A stretch of DNA of 64,000 nt from JANPCX01 sp966211815 (GCA_966211815.1 CBIHOD010000003.1:68400-132399); one strand, 5' to 3'; positions 44,755-53,103 are shown, counted from the first letter of the stretch. Numbers and translations are program-made. Notes: generated by a model not told the origin, from the letters alone.

Positions 44755-45465
44755 TCAGTCGGCGCGGTATTGCGCGGGGCGCGGGTCCTCGAACGGCGGG
44801 CCGTCCGGCACGGTGAACGTCAGCGTCGCGCGGTGCACCGCGCCCCCGCCATCCTGGCCCCCGGCTTCCCCCGCGCGCCGCTCGCGCGTTTCGACGTCGA
44901 GCACGTACGCGCCGCGCCACGGCGTGTGGATGCGCACCCGGCCCTGTTCGTCGATGTCGTGCACCTGGAGCCACAGGCTGGGCGCGATGACTTTGAGGGT
45001 TCCATGCGTCAGCGGTGCGCCATTGAACTGCACGGCGAAGGTGTTGGCCTGCGCCGTCGGCACGATGTCCAGCGCCATCGCGGGCGGCGTGGACGAGAGC
45101 GGCCAAGCGGCGTGTCGCGCGTAGAAGTGGCGCGCCGGCGGGTCGCCCGTTCGGCCGGTGCCGGGGCGAGCACCGACCGAATGCGCTTCGACCAGCGCGC
45201 CGTCGCCGTCCTTGCCCCCTTCCAGCATGAAGCCGTCGCCTCTCCGCCGCCAATCCAAGGGCCGGCTTTCGGCGCCGCCGGCGCGTTGCGCGCGGGTGAG
45301 CGCGACGCCGTCGAGCTTGCCGGGGCTGCGCTCTGTCAAGCGGATCTCCGGCTCGCCGTACAACACCCGCAGCCCGCGGTCCCCGGTGGGTTCGATCCAG
45401 AGGTTGTGCGCCGAGGTCGGCGGCGCGACGAGGGCGGCGAGCAAGGCCAAGAGGGAAGACTTCAT
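44755..45465 (-). CDS. DUF4198-type periplasmic protein
   Basis: 236 residues with a signal peptide (LLALLAALVAPPTSA) followed at once by HNLWIEPTG, the start typical of DUF4198/CbiK-like periplasmic proteins that are often linked to metal uptake. The C-terminal half has an immunoglobulin-like pattern with a carboxypeptidase-regulatory look (VHDIDEQGRVRIHTPWRGAYVLDV). It is first in the minus-strand uptake operon, 26 bp from the Fur box, so the three genes are probably repressed by Fur-iron. Confidence 0.8.
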   Translation of the reverse strand: MKSSLLALLAALVAPPTSAHNLWIEPTGDRGLRVLYGEPEIRLTERSPGKLDGVALTRAQRAGGAESRPLDWRRRGDGFMLEGGKDGDGALVEAHSVGARPGTGRTGDPPARHFYARHAAWPLSSTPPAMALDIVPTAQANTFAVQFNGAPLTHGTLKVIAPSLWLQVHDIDEQGRVRIHTPWRGAYVLDVETRERRAGEAGGQDGGGAVHRATLTFTVPDGPPFEDPRPAQYRAD

Positions 45466-45491
45466 CGGATCTCCATGCTTCTGGTTGGGTG

Positions 45492-45510
45492 AATGAGAAT
45501 CATTCTCATT
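45492..45510. promoter_or_regulatory. Fur box between the divergent uptake and biosynthesis operons
   Basis: aatgagaatcattctcatt is a perfect 9-1-9 inverted repeat that closely matches the Fur consensus. It lies between the DUF4198 gene (minus) and the oxygenase gene (plus), so one site could control both directions. Confidence 0.92.
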
Positions 45511-45560
45511 CTATGTCCTATGATGCGCCCCTTTCAAGGACGACCACGGGAACCCATGCC

Positions 45561-46613
45561 ATGACCCATGCGACCGATGCACCGCTGCGCCCACCCATCC
45601 ACCTCCATCCTTTGACGCCCCGCGAGTGCGCCGGCGTGGAACGCCTCGTCGATGATTTGGCGGGCAGCTTCGGCAGCGTCGAAACGGCGGAGTTCGCCGA
45701 TGCCTGCGCCCTGGCGGCCCAGGAGCTGCCGCGGCCCCTGCGCGAGCTGGCCCACCGCTTCAAGCAACTGCACCTGCCCTGCGCGGCCGTGCTGATCCGC
45801 GGCGTGCCGGTGGAGGACAGCCGCATCGGGCCGTCGCCGGCCCACTGGGACGCCGCCTGGCGCAACCCGCCGACGCTGCGCGAGGAGATCGCGCAATGCC
45901 TGCTCACGGCCTCGCTCGGCGAGATCTTCGGATGGCGCACGCAGGAGAACGGGCGTTTCCTGCGCCACATCGTCCCGATCGAGCAGGAGCGTGCCCAGCA
46001 ACTCGGGGGCGGCAGCTGCGTCACGCTGGTCTGGCACAACGAAGAGGCTTTCCACGACCACCGGTGCGACTTCCTGTCGATCGTCTGCTACCGCAACGAG
46101 GAGCGCGCCGAGACCATCCTCTCTTCCATCGACGACTTCGAGATCCCCGACGACCGGTGGGCCGTGCTGGCCGCGCCGCGCTTCGTCGTGCTGCCCGACA
46201 CTTCGCACATGCCGGAGCAGAACGTGAGCGCGCGTTGGCGGCTGGATGACGATGCCTTCGAGCGCATCCGCCGCATGTACGCCGACCCGCGCCCGGTGCC
46301 CGCGCTGAGCGGCTCGCGCCAGCGCCCGTTCATCCAGGTGGACGAGGCCTACATGCGGGCCGTGGACGGCGACCACGAAGCGCAGGCCGCGTTCGACTGG
46401 TTGATCGGGCGATTCAACGCGCACAAGTCCACGGTCGTCATGGAGCCCGGCGACATGCTGTGGATCGACAACAAGCGCGCGGTGCACGGGCGCTCGGTCT
46501 ACCAGCCCAACTACGGGCCGCGCCACCGGTGGCTCCGCCGCGTCAACGTCACCTTGAACCTGCGCGGCTCCATGCCCTTGCGCGAGCGCGCGGTCGCCCG
46601 CCACATCGTCTAG
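45561..46613 (+). CDS. 2-oxoglutarate/Fe(II) oxygenase of the clavaminate synthase/arginine hydroxylase type (TauD-like)
   Basis: 350 residues from ATG 45561; GTG 45489 and ATG 45513 would place the start within or against the Fur box. The iron ligands are H159 and E161 in WHNEEAFHDHR and H309 in DNKRAVHGRSVY; the arginines in RHRWLRRVNV should bind 2-oxoglutarate. The HNEEAFH..R.DFLSIVCYRNEE region resembles VioC/clavaminate-synthase-like enzymes that hydroxylate arginine or related amino acids. First gene of the biosynthesis operon, whose SbnB-like enzyme would release 2-oxoglutarate. The substrate is inferred, not shown. Confidence 0.85.
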   Translation: MTHATDAPLRPPIHLHPLTPRECAGVERLVDDLAGSFGSVETAEFADACALAAQELPRPLRELAHRFKQLHLPCAAVLIRGVPVEDSRIGPSPAHWDAAWRNPPTLREEIAQCLLTASLGEIFGWRTQENGRFLRHIVPIEQERAQQLGGGSCVTLVWHNEEAFHDHRCDFLSIVCYRNEERAETILSSIDDFEIPDDRWAVLAAPRFVVLPDTSHMPEQNVSARWRLDDDAFERIRRMYADPRPVPALSGSRQRPFIQVDEAYMRAVDGDHEAQAAFDWLIGRFNAHKSTVVMEPGDMLWIDNKRAVHGRSVYQPNYGPRHRWLRRVNVTLNLRGSMPLRERAVARHIV

Positions 46614-46622
46614 GAATCCTCT

Positions 46623-47621
46623 ATGTCGACCGTTCATGCCTCCCCGGCAGGCGCGAGCCTGCGCGTCATCGGCAAGCGCGACCTCGCCGCGATGCCCTTC
46701 GAACTGGATGAAGTCCTGCAGGCCGTCGAAGGCGCCTACCTCGCCTGCGCCGACGGACGCTCCGCCAACCCGGCCAAGCTGACCGTGAAGCCTTCGGACG
46801 GCCGCTCCGTCGCCTACGCGATGCTCGGCCGCGACGGCGACCGCGACACGGTCGCGTTCAAGACTTCGTACAAATTCGGCCCCGAAGGCGGCAAGGCCGG
46901 CGAGCGCTACTACACCACGCTGACGCTATACGACGACCGCAGCGGGCTGCCCATCGCGATGATGGACTGCGGCCTGGTCGGCGGCCTGCGCACGCCGGCA
47001 GCCTCGGCGCTGGCCGCGCGGGCCTGCGCGCGGCGCGACGCGTCCACCGCGCTGGTGGTGGGCAGTGGCGTCCAGGGCCGCATGGCGCTGCCCTTCCTCG
47101 TGCAGGCGGTGCCGAACCTGCAACGGCTGATCGTGCACGGGCACCACGCCGCGGGAATCGACCAGGTGCTCGGCCGCATGCACCATCACCACCCAGACCG
47201 CAGGGTCGAGGTGTCGCGCGACCTGCACCGCTCGGCCCAGGAGGCCGACATCGTGATCGGCGCCGGCGGCCCGTCCTCCCCCGAATCGGTCGATGCCGGT
47301 TGGCTCCGCCCCGGCTCGCTGGCCATCCTCGTCGGGCACGGTATCGACAAGCAGGCGCTGCACCGTGCGGACTACCGCGTCGCCACCAGCGCGCAGCAGA
47401 TGCGGGTGACCGGCACCGACCTCGCCGTGGATGGCGCCCTGCCCGCGGTGGACGCGGAACTGCCGCAGATCCTCGCGGGCCTGCAGCCCGGCCGGCGCCG
47501 CGACAGCGACCGTGTCTTCGCCTACAACAGCGGCATGGTGGTCACCGACATCGCGCTCGGCCGCCTGCTGGCCGAGCGTGCGCTGGTGCGGGGCCTCGGT
47601 CAGGAGGTCGAGCTGTGGTGA
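46623..47621 (+). CDS. SbnB-like NAD-dependent amino-acid dehydrogenase (ornithine cyclodeaminase family)
   Basis: 332 residues. N-terminal half with VQAVEGAYLACADGRSANPAK, then PEGGKAGERYYTTLTLYDD, and a Rossmann domain ALVVGSGVQGRMALPFL near residue 142. In staphyloferrin B synthesis the homologue SbnB oxidatively splits N-(2-amino-2-carboxyethyl)-glutamate into 2,3-diaminopropionate and 2-oxoglutarate. The SbnA-like gene two positions downstream supports that role over ornithine cyclodeaminase. The stop overlaps the next start as GTGA. Confidence 0.87.
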   Translation: MSTVHASPAGASLRVIGKRDLAAMPFELDEVLQAVEGAYLACADGRSANPAKLTVKPSDGRSVAYAMLGRDGDRDTVAFKTSYKFGPEGGKAGERYYTTLTLYDDRSGLPIAMMDCGLVGGLRTPAASALAARACARRDASTALVVGSGVQGRMALPFLVQAVPNLQRLIVHGHHAAGIDQVLGRMHHHHPDRRVEVSRDLHRSAQEADIVIGAGGPSSPESVDAGWLRPGSLAILVGHGIDKQALHRADYRVATSAQQMRVTGTDLAVDGALPAVDAELPQILAGLQPGRRRDSDRVFAYNSGMVVTDIALGRLLAERALVRGLGQEVELW

Positions 47622-49012
47622 ATGACGCCGCCGATTCCGCGGCGCTCGCGGCGCCGGTGTTGCCCGCCTTGCAGCACCGCCTGGTCGAGCGGCTCCTCGA
47701 CGACCACCGCGCGCTGCTGGGCGAACTCCTGGACGGCCTGGGTTCGCCCCTGCACTTGATGCTCCCGCAGGTGTTCGCCGAGAACGCCGCGGCGTTCTCG
47801 GACTGCCTGCGCCTGGCGGGCGTCGACGGCCTTCCCATGTATGCGAAGAAGGCCAACAAGGCCCGCTGCCTCGTCGACGCCTGCGCGAGGCTGGGTTGGG
47901 GCGTGGACGCCGCGAGCGCCGAGGAATTGACGCAGGCGCTCGGCGCCGGCGTCCCCGGGCGCCTGGTGAGCGTGTCCGGCCCCGCCAAGCACGGCGCGCT
48001 GATGCGCCTGGCCCTCCGGCAGGGCTGCCTCATCGCGATCGACAGTCCCGAAGAGCTGCAGGCCTGCGCGGACGCCGCGTCGCTGGAGCAGTGCAGCGCC
48101 CGCGTGCTGCTGCGGTGCCGGCCCGCCTCGCAGCCGCGCAGCCGCTTCGGTATGACGCCCCCTGAATTGGACCAGGCGCTGCGCACCTGCCAGGCAAGGC
48201 CGGCGCAGCTCGGCCTCGAAGGCTTTTCATTCCACCTCAGCGGCTACTCCGCCCATGAACGCGCCGACGCCGCGCACGAGTTGCTGGACCGCTGCCTGGA
48301 CGCGCGCCGCGCCGGACTGCGCGCCGACTGCATCAACATCGGCGGCGGCTTCGCGGTGCGCTACGTCGACCCCGCCGCATGGAGCGATTTCCAGGCGCGG
48401 CAACGCCCCGAGCACTACCACGCAGGCAAGGCCTTCGGCGGCTTCTACCCTTACGCGGCCGATTGCCACGGCGCCGGCATGCTGGCCGCGGTGCTGGCCG
48501 GCGAACGCGCCGCGGACGGGGCCTTGTCGACGCGCCTGAGGCGCGACGGCGTCCGCCTGCTGCTCGAACCGGGGCGTGCCCTCCTGGACCAGACCGGCCT
48601 CACGCTGTTCCGCGTCCAAGGCGTCAAGGACAGGGCCGACGGCTACGGCGTCGTCACGGTGGAGGGGACCAGCTTCAGCATGTCGGAGCAATGGTTCGAC
48701 AGCGAGTACCTGCCCGACCCCGTCCTCTTCGGCGATCGCGGACTCGGAGGGCCTTACCTGGCCTGCGTGGCCGGCACCAGCTGCCTGGACAGCGACATGG
48801 TGAGCTGGCGCAAGCTGCGCCTGCCGCGCCGACCGTCACCCGGGGACACCCTCGCGTACCTGAACACCGCCGGCTACCAGATGGACTCGAACGAATCGCC
48901 TTTCCACGGCCTTCCGCTGCCCCGCAAGGTCGTGCTCGAGTTCGACGGCACGCAGCGGTCCCGCTGGCGGCTCGACGACGTCGCGCCGCTCCACGACCTT
49001 CGCCTCATCTAA
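47618..49012 (+). CDS. PLP-dependent amino-acid decarboxylase, alanine-racemase fold (SbnH/DAP-decarboxylase-like)
   Basis: 464 residues from GTG 47618, with caggagg 8-10 bp upstream. PLP lysine is Lys78 in YAKKANKA; FSFHLSGYS, CINIGGGFAV, LLEPGRALLDQTG and the C-terminal AYLNTAGYQMDSNES are typical of fold-type III decarboxylases. In staphyloferrin B, SbnH decarboxylates a diaminopropionate-containing intermediate; here it may create an ethylenediamine unit. It differs from true LysA in its C-terminal NTAGYQMD region and gene context. Confidence 0.87.
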   Translation: MNDAADSAALAAPVLPALQHRLVERLLDDHRALLGELLDGLGSPLHLMLPQVFAENAAAFSDCLRLAGVDGLPMYAKKANKARCLVDACARLGWGVDAASAEELTQALGAGVPGRLVSVSGPAKHGALMRLALRQGCLIAIDSPEELQACADAASLEQCSARVLLRCRPASQPRSRFGMTPPELDQALRTCQARPAQLGLEGFSFHLSGYSAHERADAAHELLDRCLDARRAGLRADCINIGGGFAVRYVDPAAWSDFQARQRPEHYHAGKAFGGFYPYAADCHGAGMLAAVLAGERAADGALSTRLRRDGVRLLLEPGRALLDQTGLTLFRVQGVKDRADGYGVVTVEGTSFSMSEQWFDSEYLPDPVLFGDRGLGGPYLACVAGTSCLDSDMVSWRKLRLPRRPSPGDTLAYLNTAGYQMDSNESPFHGLPLPRKVVLEFDGTQRSRWRLDDVAPLHDLRLI

Positions 49013-49025
49013 CGGAACCCAAGAC

Positions 49026-50072
49026 ATGGACCGACACCCGCTTCAACCGCTGGCCGCCGTGGCCTCCCGCATTTCCGACCTCATCGGGCGGACGCCCCTG
49101 ATGGAGTTGCTGACCACGCGCTTCGGCACGCGCGTGCTGCTCAAGCTGGAGCAGTTCAACCCGACCGGCACCGCCAAGATCCGCATGGCCCGCCAGATGC
49201 TCGACGAGGCCCAGGCGCAGGGCCTGTTGAAGCCCGGCGGCTGGGTCATCGAGTCGACCTCGGGCAACACCGGCATGGGCCTGGCGCTGCTGGCGACGGA
49301 GCGCGGCTATCGCTTCACGGCGGTGGTAGACCACCATGCCTCCAAGGACAAACTCCGCGCGATGCAGGCCTTCGGGGCGGAACTCCTCTATGTGAACGAG
49401 GAGCCGGGCGGCGGGCTGGCCACCGCCGACCGCGAAGCGCTGGCTGAGCGCATCGCCGCGGAGCAGGGCGCCTACTGGACCGAACAGCACAACAACCCCG
49501 CGAACGCCAACGGCTACGGCGCGGTGGCCGACGAACTGGAACAGGCGCTCGGCGCCGGCATCACGCATTTGATCGGCGCGGTGGGCACGGGCGGCTCGCT
49601 GTTCGGCACGGCCCGGGAATTGAAGCGGCGCCTGCCTTCACTGCGCGTGATCGGCGTCGAACCCGTCGGATCGATCGCATTCGGCGGGCCGGGCGGCCCG
49701 TATCACCAGTCCGGGACCGGCACGCCCGAAGGCGCCGAGATCGGTGAACTGGTGGACTACGGACTGCTCGACGAAGGTCTGAAGGTGAGCGACGCGCAGG
49801 CTTTCAACACGGCCCGCTACTTCGCGCGCAAGCGCGCGGTGCTGTTGGGCGGCTCGGCCGGCGGCGTGCTGTACCAGGCGCTCAGGCGCGCCGAAGTGGC
49901 CCCGCCGGGGAGCACCATCGTCGTGCTGGTCTGCGACGGCGGCGAGAAGTACCTGGACACGGTGTTCAACGACGAATGGATGCGGGAGCGCGACCTCGTC
50001 GACCCGTCGATCGGCGAGGAACTCGATGCCTTGATCGAACAACTCACCGCGTGCGCCGCGGTGCGCGCATGA
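49026..50072 (+). CDS. SbnA-like PLP enzyme (cysteine synthase family; amino-acid/O-phosphoserine condensation)
   Basis: 348 residues of the fold-type II cysteine synthase family. IGRTPLMELL at the N-terminus, PLP lysine probably Lys51 in NPTGTAKIR, the substrate loop STSGNTGMGLAL near residue 78 and GAVGTGGSLFGTA near 180. The loop around Lys51 lacks the usual SxKDR of CysK, as expected for a changed acceptor. SbnA joins O-phosphoserine to glutamate; a related reaction here would start diaminopropionate or aminopolycarboxylate assembly. The stop overlaps the MATE start (ATGA). Confidence 0.87.
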   Translation: MDRHPLQPLAAVASRISDLIGRTPLMELLTTRFGTRVLLKLEQFNPTGTAKIRMARQMLDEAQAQGLLKPGGWVIESTSGNTGMGLALLATERGYRFTAVVDHHASKDKLRAMQAFGAELLYVNEEPGGGLATADREALAERIAAEQGAYWTEQHNNPANANGYGAVADELEQALGAGITHLIGAVGTGGSLFGTARELKRRLPSLRVIGVEPVGSIAFGGPGGPYHQSGTGTPEGAEIGELVDYGLLDEGLKVSDAQAFNTARYFARKRAVLLGGSAGGVLYQALRRAEVAPPGSTIVVLVCDGGEKYLDTVFNDEWMRERDLVDPSIGEELDALIEQLTACAAVRA

Positions 50073-51442
50073 ACAGCGCGGGCCATTGGCGAAAAGACGC
50101 GGGCCACATCGGCGCGCTGGCCTGGCCGCTGGTGCTCACGCAGCTCGCGCAGGTGGCGCTGGGCACCACCAGCGTGGTCATGCTGGGCCGCATGGGCGCG
50201 CCGGAACTCGCCGGCGGCGGACTCGCGCTCACGCTGTTCAACCTGCTGCGCACGGTCGGCGTGGGCCTGGTCACGCCGACCGGCAACCTCGTCGCCGCGG
50301 CCACCCAGGACGCCGCGGCGCCGGAGCGCATCCGCGACTTGTCGCGTGCCAGCTTCGCCGTCTCGACGGTCGCCGGGTTGTCGGCCTGGGTGCTGATGAG
50401 CATGCTCGGGCCGCTGCTGGGTTGGCTGGGGCAGGGCGCCGCGGTCGTCGAACACTGCACGCGTTACCTGGTCGCCGCGGCGCCCGGCATCGTGCCGCTG
50501 CTGTGGTTCCAGTCGCTGCGCAACATCACCGTGGGCCTGCGCAAACCCGGGCCGCTGTTGGCCGTCACGCTGGCCTGCGTGGCGGTGAACATCGCCCTCA
50601 ACCTGGTGCTCATCGATGGCGCGTGGGGCCTGCCGGCGCTGGGGCTGGCCGGCGTGGCCCTTTCTTCCACGTTGGTGAACGCGGGGGCGTTCGCGGCCTT
50701 CGCCACGGTCGCGCGTCGCGACGGCACGGTCGCCCCGGTGCTCTCGATGCGCTTCTGGCGAGCATCTCGCCAAGCGCTGGGAAACACGCTGCGCCTCGGC
50801 CTTCCCGTCGCGGCCACCTACGGATCCGAGGCCGCCTTCTTCTCGACGCTGACCCTGTTGGCCGGCACCTTGGGCGCGGAGGCACTGGCGGCGCACACCG
50901 TGGTCAATCAGGCGGTGTACGTGGTCTTCATGGTCGCGGTGGGCATCTCGCACGCGGCGTCGATCAGCATCAGCCCGGCATGGGCGCGCCGCGACGCCTG
51001 CGCCGCACGCCGCCTGGGCTGGACGGGCCTGGCCATCGGGTGGACGGCGATGGCCGGGGTGGCCGTGCTGTACCTGGCGGCGCCGCGGCTCGTGCTCTCG
51101 GGCTTCGTGCGCGATGGCGCGGACGCCGCCGGCCTGCTGGCGGCCGCCACGCCACTGCTTTGGCTGGCGGCGCTGCTGCAGTTCTTCGACGCCGGCCAGA
51201 ACATCGCCATCGGCTTGCTTCGCGGCGTGGGCGACACGACCAGCGCCTTCGTCCGGACACTGACGGGCTACTGGGGCCTGGGCCTTGGCTGCGCCTGGCT
51301 GCTGGGGCTGCATTGGGGTCTCGGCGTCATCGGCCTGTGGTGTGGCCTGATCGTCGGCCTGGCGGTGACGGCAGCCCAGCTGCTGTGGCGCTTCCACCGC
51401 CTCACGGCCATGACGGCCATGCCTTTGCGGCCCGCCCAATGA
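50069..51442 (+). CDS. MATE family efflux transporter
   Basis: 457 residues with 12 hydrophobic segments in two homologous halves; LAWPLVLTQLAQVALGTTSVVMLGRMGAPELAGGGLA at the N-terminus is the MATE hallmark. It should export a small, polar, possibly charged product using a Na+ or H+ gradient. ATG 50069 overlaps the SbnA-like stop, and its own stop overlaps the ParB-like gene (ATGA), so it belongs tightly to the biosynthesis operon and probably exports the metallophore. Confidence 0.92.
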   Translation: MNSAGHWRKDAGHIGALAWPLVLTQLAQVALGTTSVVMLGRMGAPELAGGGLALTLFNLLRTVGVGLVTPTGNLVAAATQDAAAPERIRDLSRASFAVSTVAGLSAWVLMSMLGPLLGWLGQGAAVVEHCTRYLVAAAPGIVPLLWFQSLRNITVGLRKPGPLLAVTLACVAVNIALNLVLIDGAWGLPALGLAGVALSSTLVNAGAFAAFATVARRDGTVAPVLSMRFWRASRQALGNTLRLGLPVAATYGSEAAFFSTLTLLAGTLGAEALAAHTVVNQAVYVVFMVAVGISHAASISISPAWARRDACAARRLGWTGLAIGWTAMAGVAVLYLAAPRLVLSGFVRDGADAAGLLAAATPLLWLAALLQFFDAGQNIAIGLLRGVGDTTSAFVRTLTGYWGLGLGCAWLLGLHWGLGVIGLWCGLIVGLAVTAAQLLWRFHRLTAMTAMPLRPAQ

Positions 51443-51843
51443 CGCAATTCCAACCTTATGTCGTGGCCATTCTGCCGATCGAGTCCCTCCGGGCGACCGA
51501 GCAGGTGGACCCAGCGAAAGTCCGGCGGCTCGCCGCGTCGATCCGCCGGCACGGCCAATGGTTGGTCCCGCTGCCGATCGAGGCCCGGACAGGCCTGGTG
51601 ATGGACGGCAACCACCGCCTGCGGGCGGCGGTGCTGCTGGGCCTGCGGCGCTTGCCCTGCGTGCCGCTCGGCTACGAGGATGGCCGCGTGACGGTCCACT
51701 GCTGGCGCAGCGACGCCCCCTTCGACGTGGACCGCGTCCTGGCCCTCGCGACGCGGCATGAATTGCTGCCGTTCAAGACCACCCGGCACGGTTTCGACCT
51801 CCCGCTGCCGCAGAGCCAGATCCCGATCGCGTTGCTCGGGTGA
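51439..51843 (+). CDS. Minimal ParB/sulfiredoxin-fold protein, SbnI/SerK-like serine kinase candidate
   Basis: 134 residues, just one ParB-like domain: ILPIESLRATEQVDPAKVRRLAASI, then VMDGNHRLRAAVLLGLRRLPC. Glu21 in the LRATE stretch and the GNHR loop sit where I recall the catalytic glutamate and nucleotide site of SerK/SbnI. SbnI makes O-phosphoserine from serine for SbnA but is about 254 residues; this protein lacks the second half. As last gene of an operon with SbnA- and SbnB-like enzymes, free-serine phosphorylation is a good guess. It is unlikely to be a chromosome-partitioning ParB. Confidence 0.75.
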   Translation: MTQFQPYVVAILPIESLRATEQVDPAKVRRLAASIRRHGQWLVPLPIEARTGLVMDGNHRLRAAVLLGLRRLPCVPLGYEDGRVTVHCWRSDAPFDVDRVLALATRHELLPFKTTRHGFDLPLPQSQIPIALLG

Positions 51844-51971
51844 TGCGCCCGTTCCTGTTACGCCGGTCATCCGCTGACGGGACGGGGGCATCGCCCGCGC
51901 CGTCCTGCCCAAGGGCGCTCAATCACCCCGGCAGTGATTCGGCCATGGAGAAAAGACCGGAGATCGACCGG

Positions 51972-52008
51972 ACAAAAAGAAAACCCAAGTGAGTCGATCA
52001 CTTGGGTT
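51972..52008 (-). terminator. Rho-independent terminator for tRNA-Ser
   Basis: An 11-bp perfect stem (aacccaagtga / tcacttgggtt, 51982-51992 with 51998-52008) is followed on the minus strand by ttttcttttt. The ~130 bp between the ParB-like gene and this hairpin hold nothing I recognise. Confidence 0.88.
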
Positions 52009-52014
52009 GGGTGT

Positions 52015-52105
52015 TGGCGGAGAGAGCGGGATTCGAACCCGCGGTGGGCTATTAACCCACACACGCTTTCCAGGCGTGCGACTTAAACCACTCATCCATC
52101 TCTCC
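52015..52105 (-). tRNA. tRNA-Ser (anticodon GGA)
   Basis: 91 nt on the minus strand with encoded CCA. The acceptor stem ggagaga pairs with tctctcc; the long variable arm typical of serine tRNA is present; the anticodon stem cacgc/gcgtg carries ctggaaa, anticodon GGA (codons UCC/UCU). A possible -10 box, tagaat, lies at 52116-52121 (minus), without a clear -35. Confidence 0.95.
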
Positions 52106-52185
52106 GTAGCCCATGATTCTAACCCACGCTTTGGCCCGGTGCGGCGAATTCAATCCTCCGCGCCGAAAACAGCGGCGCGGAGCAT

Positions 52186-53103
52186 TCAAGGCGCGCCCGG
52201 CGGCTTTTGCTTGACCAGCGCCATGGCGGTGCCGATCAACGCCGACACTTCGGACATGTTGCCCGGCACGATCATGGTGTTGTTCTTCTGGGCCAGTTGC
52301 CCATAGGCCTCGACGGCTTTCTCCGCGACTTTCAACTGCACCGCCTGTTCACCGCCGGGCGAGCGGATGGCCTCCGCGACCTTGCGGATCGCGTCGGCGG
52401 TGGCGTCGGCCACCGCGACAATCGCCGCCGCTTCGCCCTGGGCCTTGTTGATCTCCGCCTGGCGCTGGCCCTCGGAGCGCGCGATGAAGGCCTCGCGCTC
52501 GCCGGTCGCGATGTTGATCTGCTCCTGCTTGCGGCCTTCGGAGGCGGCGATCAGCGCGCGCTTTTCCCGTTCGGCGGTGATCTGCGCCTGCATGGAGCGC
52601 AGGATCTCCGCCGGCGGCGTCAGGTCCTTGATCTCGTAGCGCAGCACTTTCACGCCCCAGTTGGTGGCGGCTTCGTCCAGCGCGCTCACGACGGACGCGT
52701 TGATGGTGTCGCGCTCTTCGAAAGTCTTGTCCAGCTCCATCTTGCCGATGACCGAGCGCAGGAGGGTCTGCGCCAGCTGGGTGATGGCCACGATGTAGTT
52801 GCTCGAGCCGTAGCTCGCGCGCATCGGGTCGGTGACCTGGAAATAGATGATGCCGTCGACCTGCAGCTGCGTGTTGTCGCGTGTGATGCACACCTGGCTG
52901 GGCACGTCCAGCGGCACTTCCTTGAGGGAGTGCTTGTAGGCCACGCGCTCGAAGAAAGGCACCACGAACTTCAACCCCGGCGTGAGGGTGCGGTCGTACC
53001 GCCCCAGGCGTTCGACCACCCAGGCGTGCTGCTGGGGGACGATCTTGAAGGTGCGTGCGATGAAGAGGGCGGCGACGATGCTGAGGACCAGAACGATTTC
53101 CAT
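52186..53103 (-). CDS. qmcA: SPFH/band 7 membrane protein (QmcA/stomatin-like)
   Basis: 305 residues. One N-terminal membrane segment (IVLVLSIVAALFIARTF) precedes the SPFH domain (VPQQHAWVVERLGRYDRTLTPGL, DVPSQVCITRDNTQLQVDG) and a long coiled coil rich in Ala/Glu (AEREKRALIAASEGRKQEQI). Such proteins form large ring-like membrane assemblies and affect membrane proteases. It is paired with an nfeD-like gene 34 bp upstream on the same strand, the usual SPFH-NfeD pairing. Confidence 0.92.
   Translation of the reverse strand: MEIVLVLSIVAALFIARTFKIVPQQHAWVVERLGRYDRTLTPGLKFVVPFFERVAYKHSLKEVPLDVPSQVCITRDNTQLQVDGIIYFQVTDPMRASYGSSNYIVAITQLAQTLLRSVIGKMELDKTFEERDTINASVVSALDEAATNWGVKVLRYEIKDLTPPAEILRSMQAQITAEREKRALIAASEGRKQEQINIATGEREAFIARSEGQRQAEINKAQGEAAAIVAVADATADAIRKVAEAIRSPGGEQAVQLKVAEKAVEAYGQLAQKNNTMIVPGNMSEVSALIGTAMALVKQKPPGAP

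Noticed and set aside
49026..50072. Housekeeping cysteine synthase (cysK)
   Set aside because: The operon with SbnB- and SbnH-like genes, and the changed residues around the PLP lysine, fit an SbnA-like role better.
51439..51843. Chromosome or plasmid partitioning ParB
   Set aside because: No HTH DNA-binding domain, no parA neighbour, no parS-like repeats; context is small-molecule synthesis.
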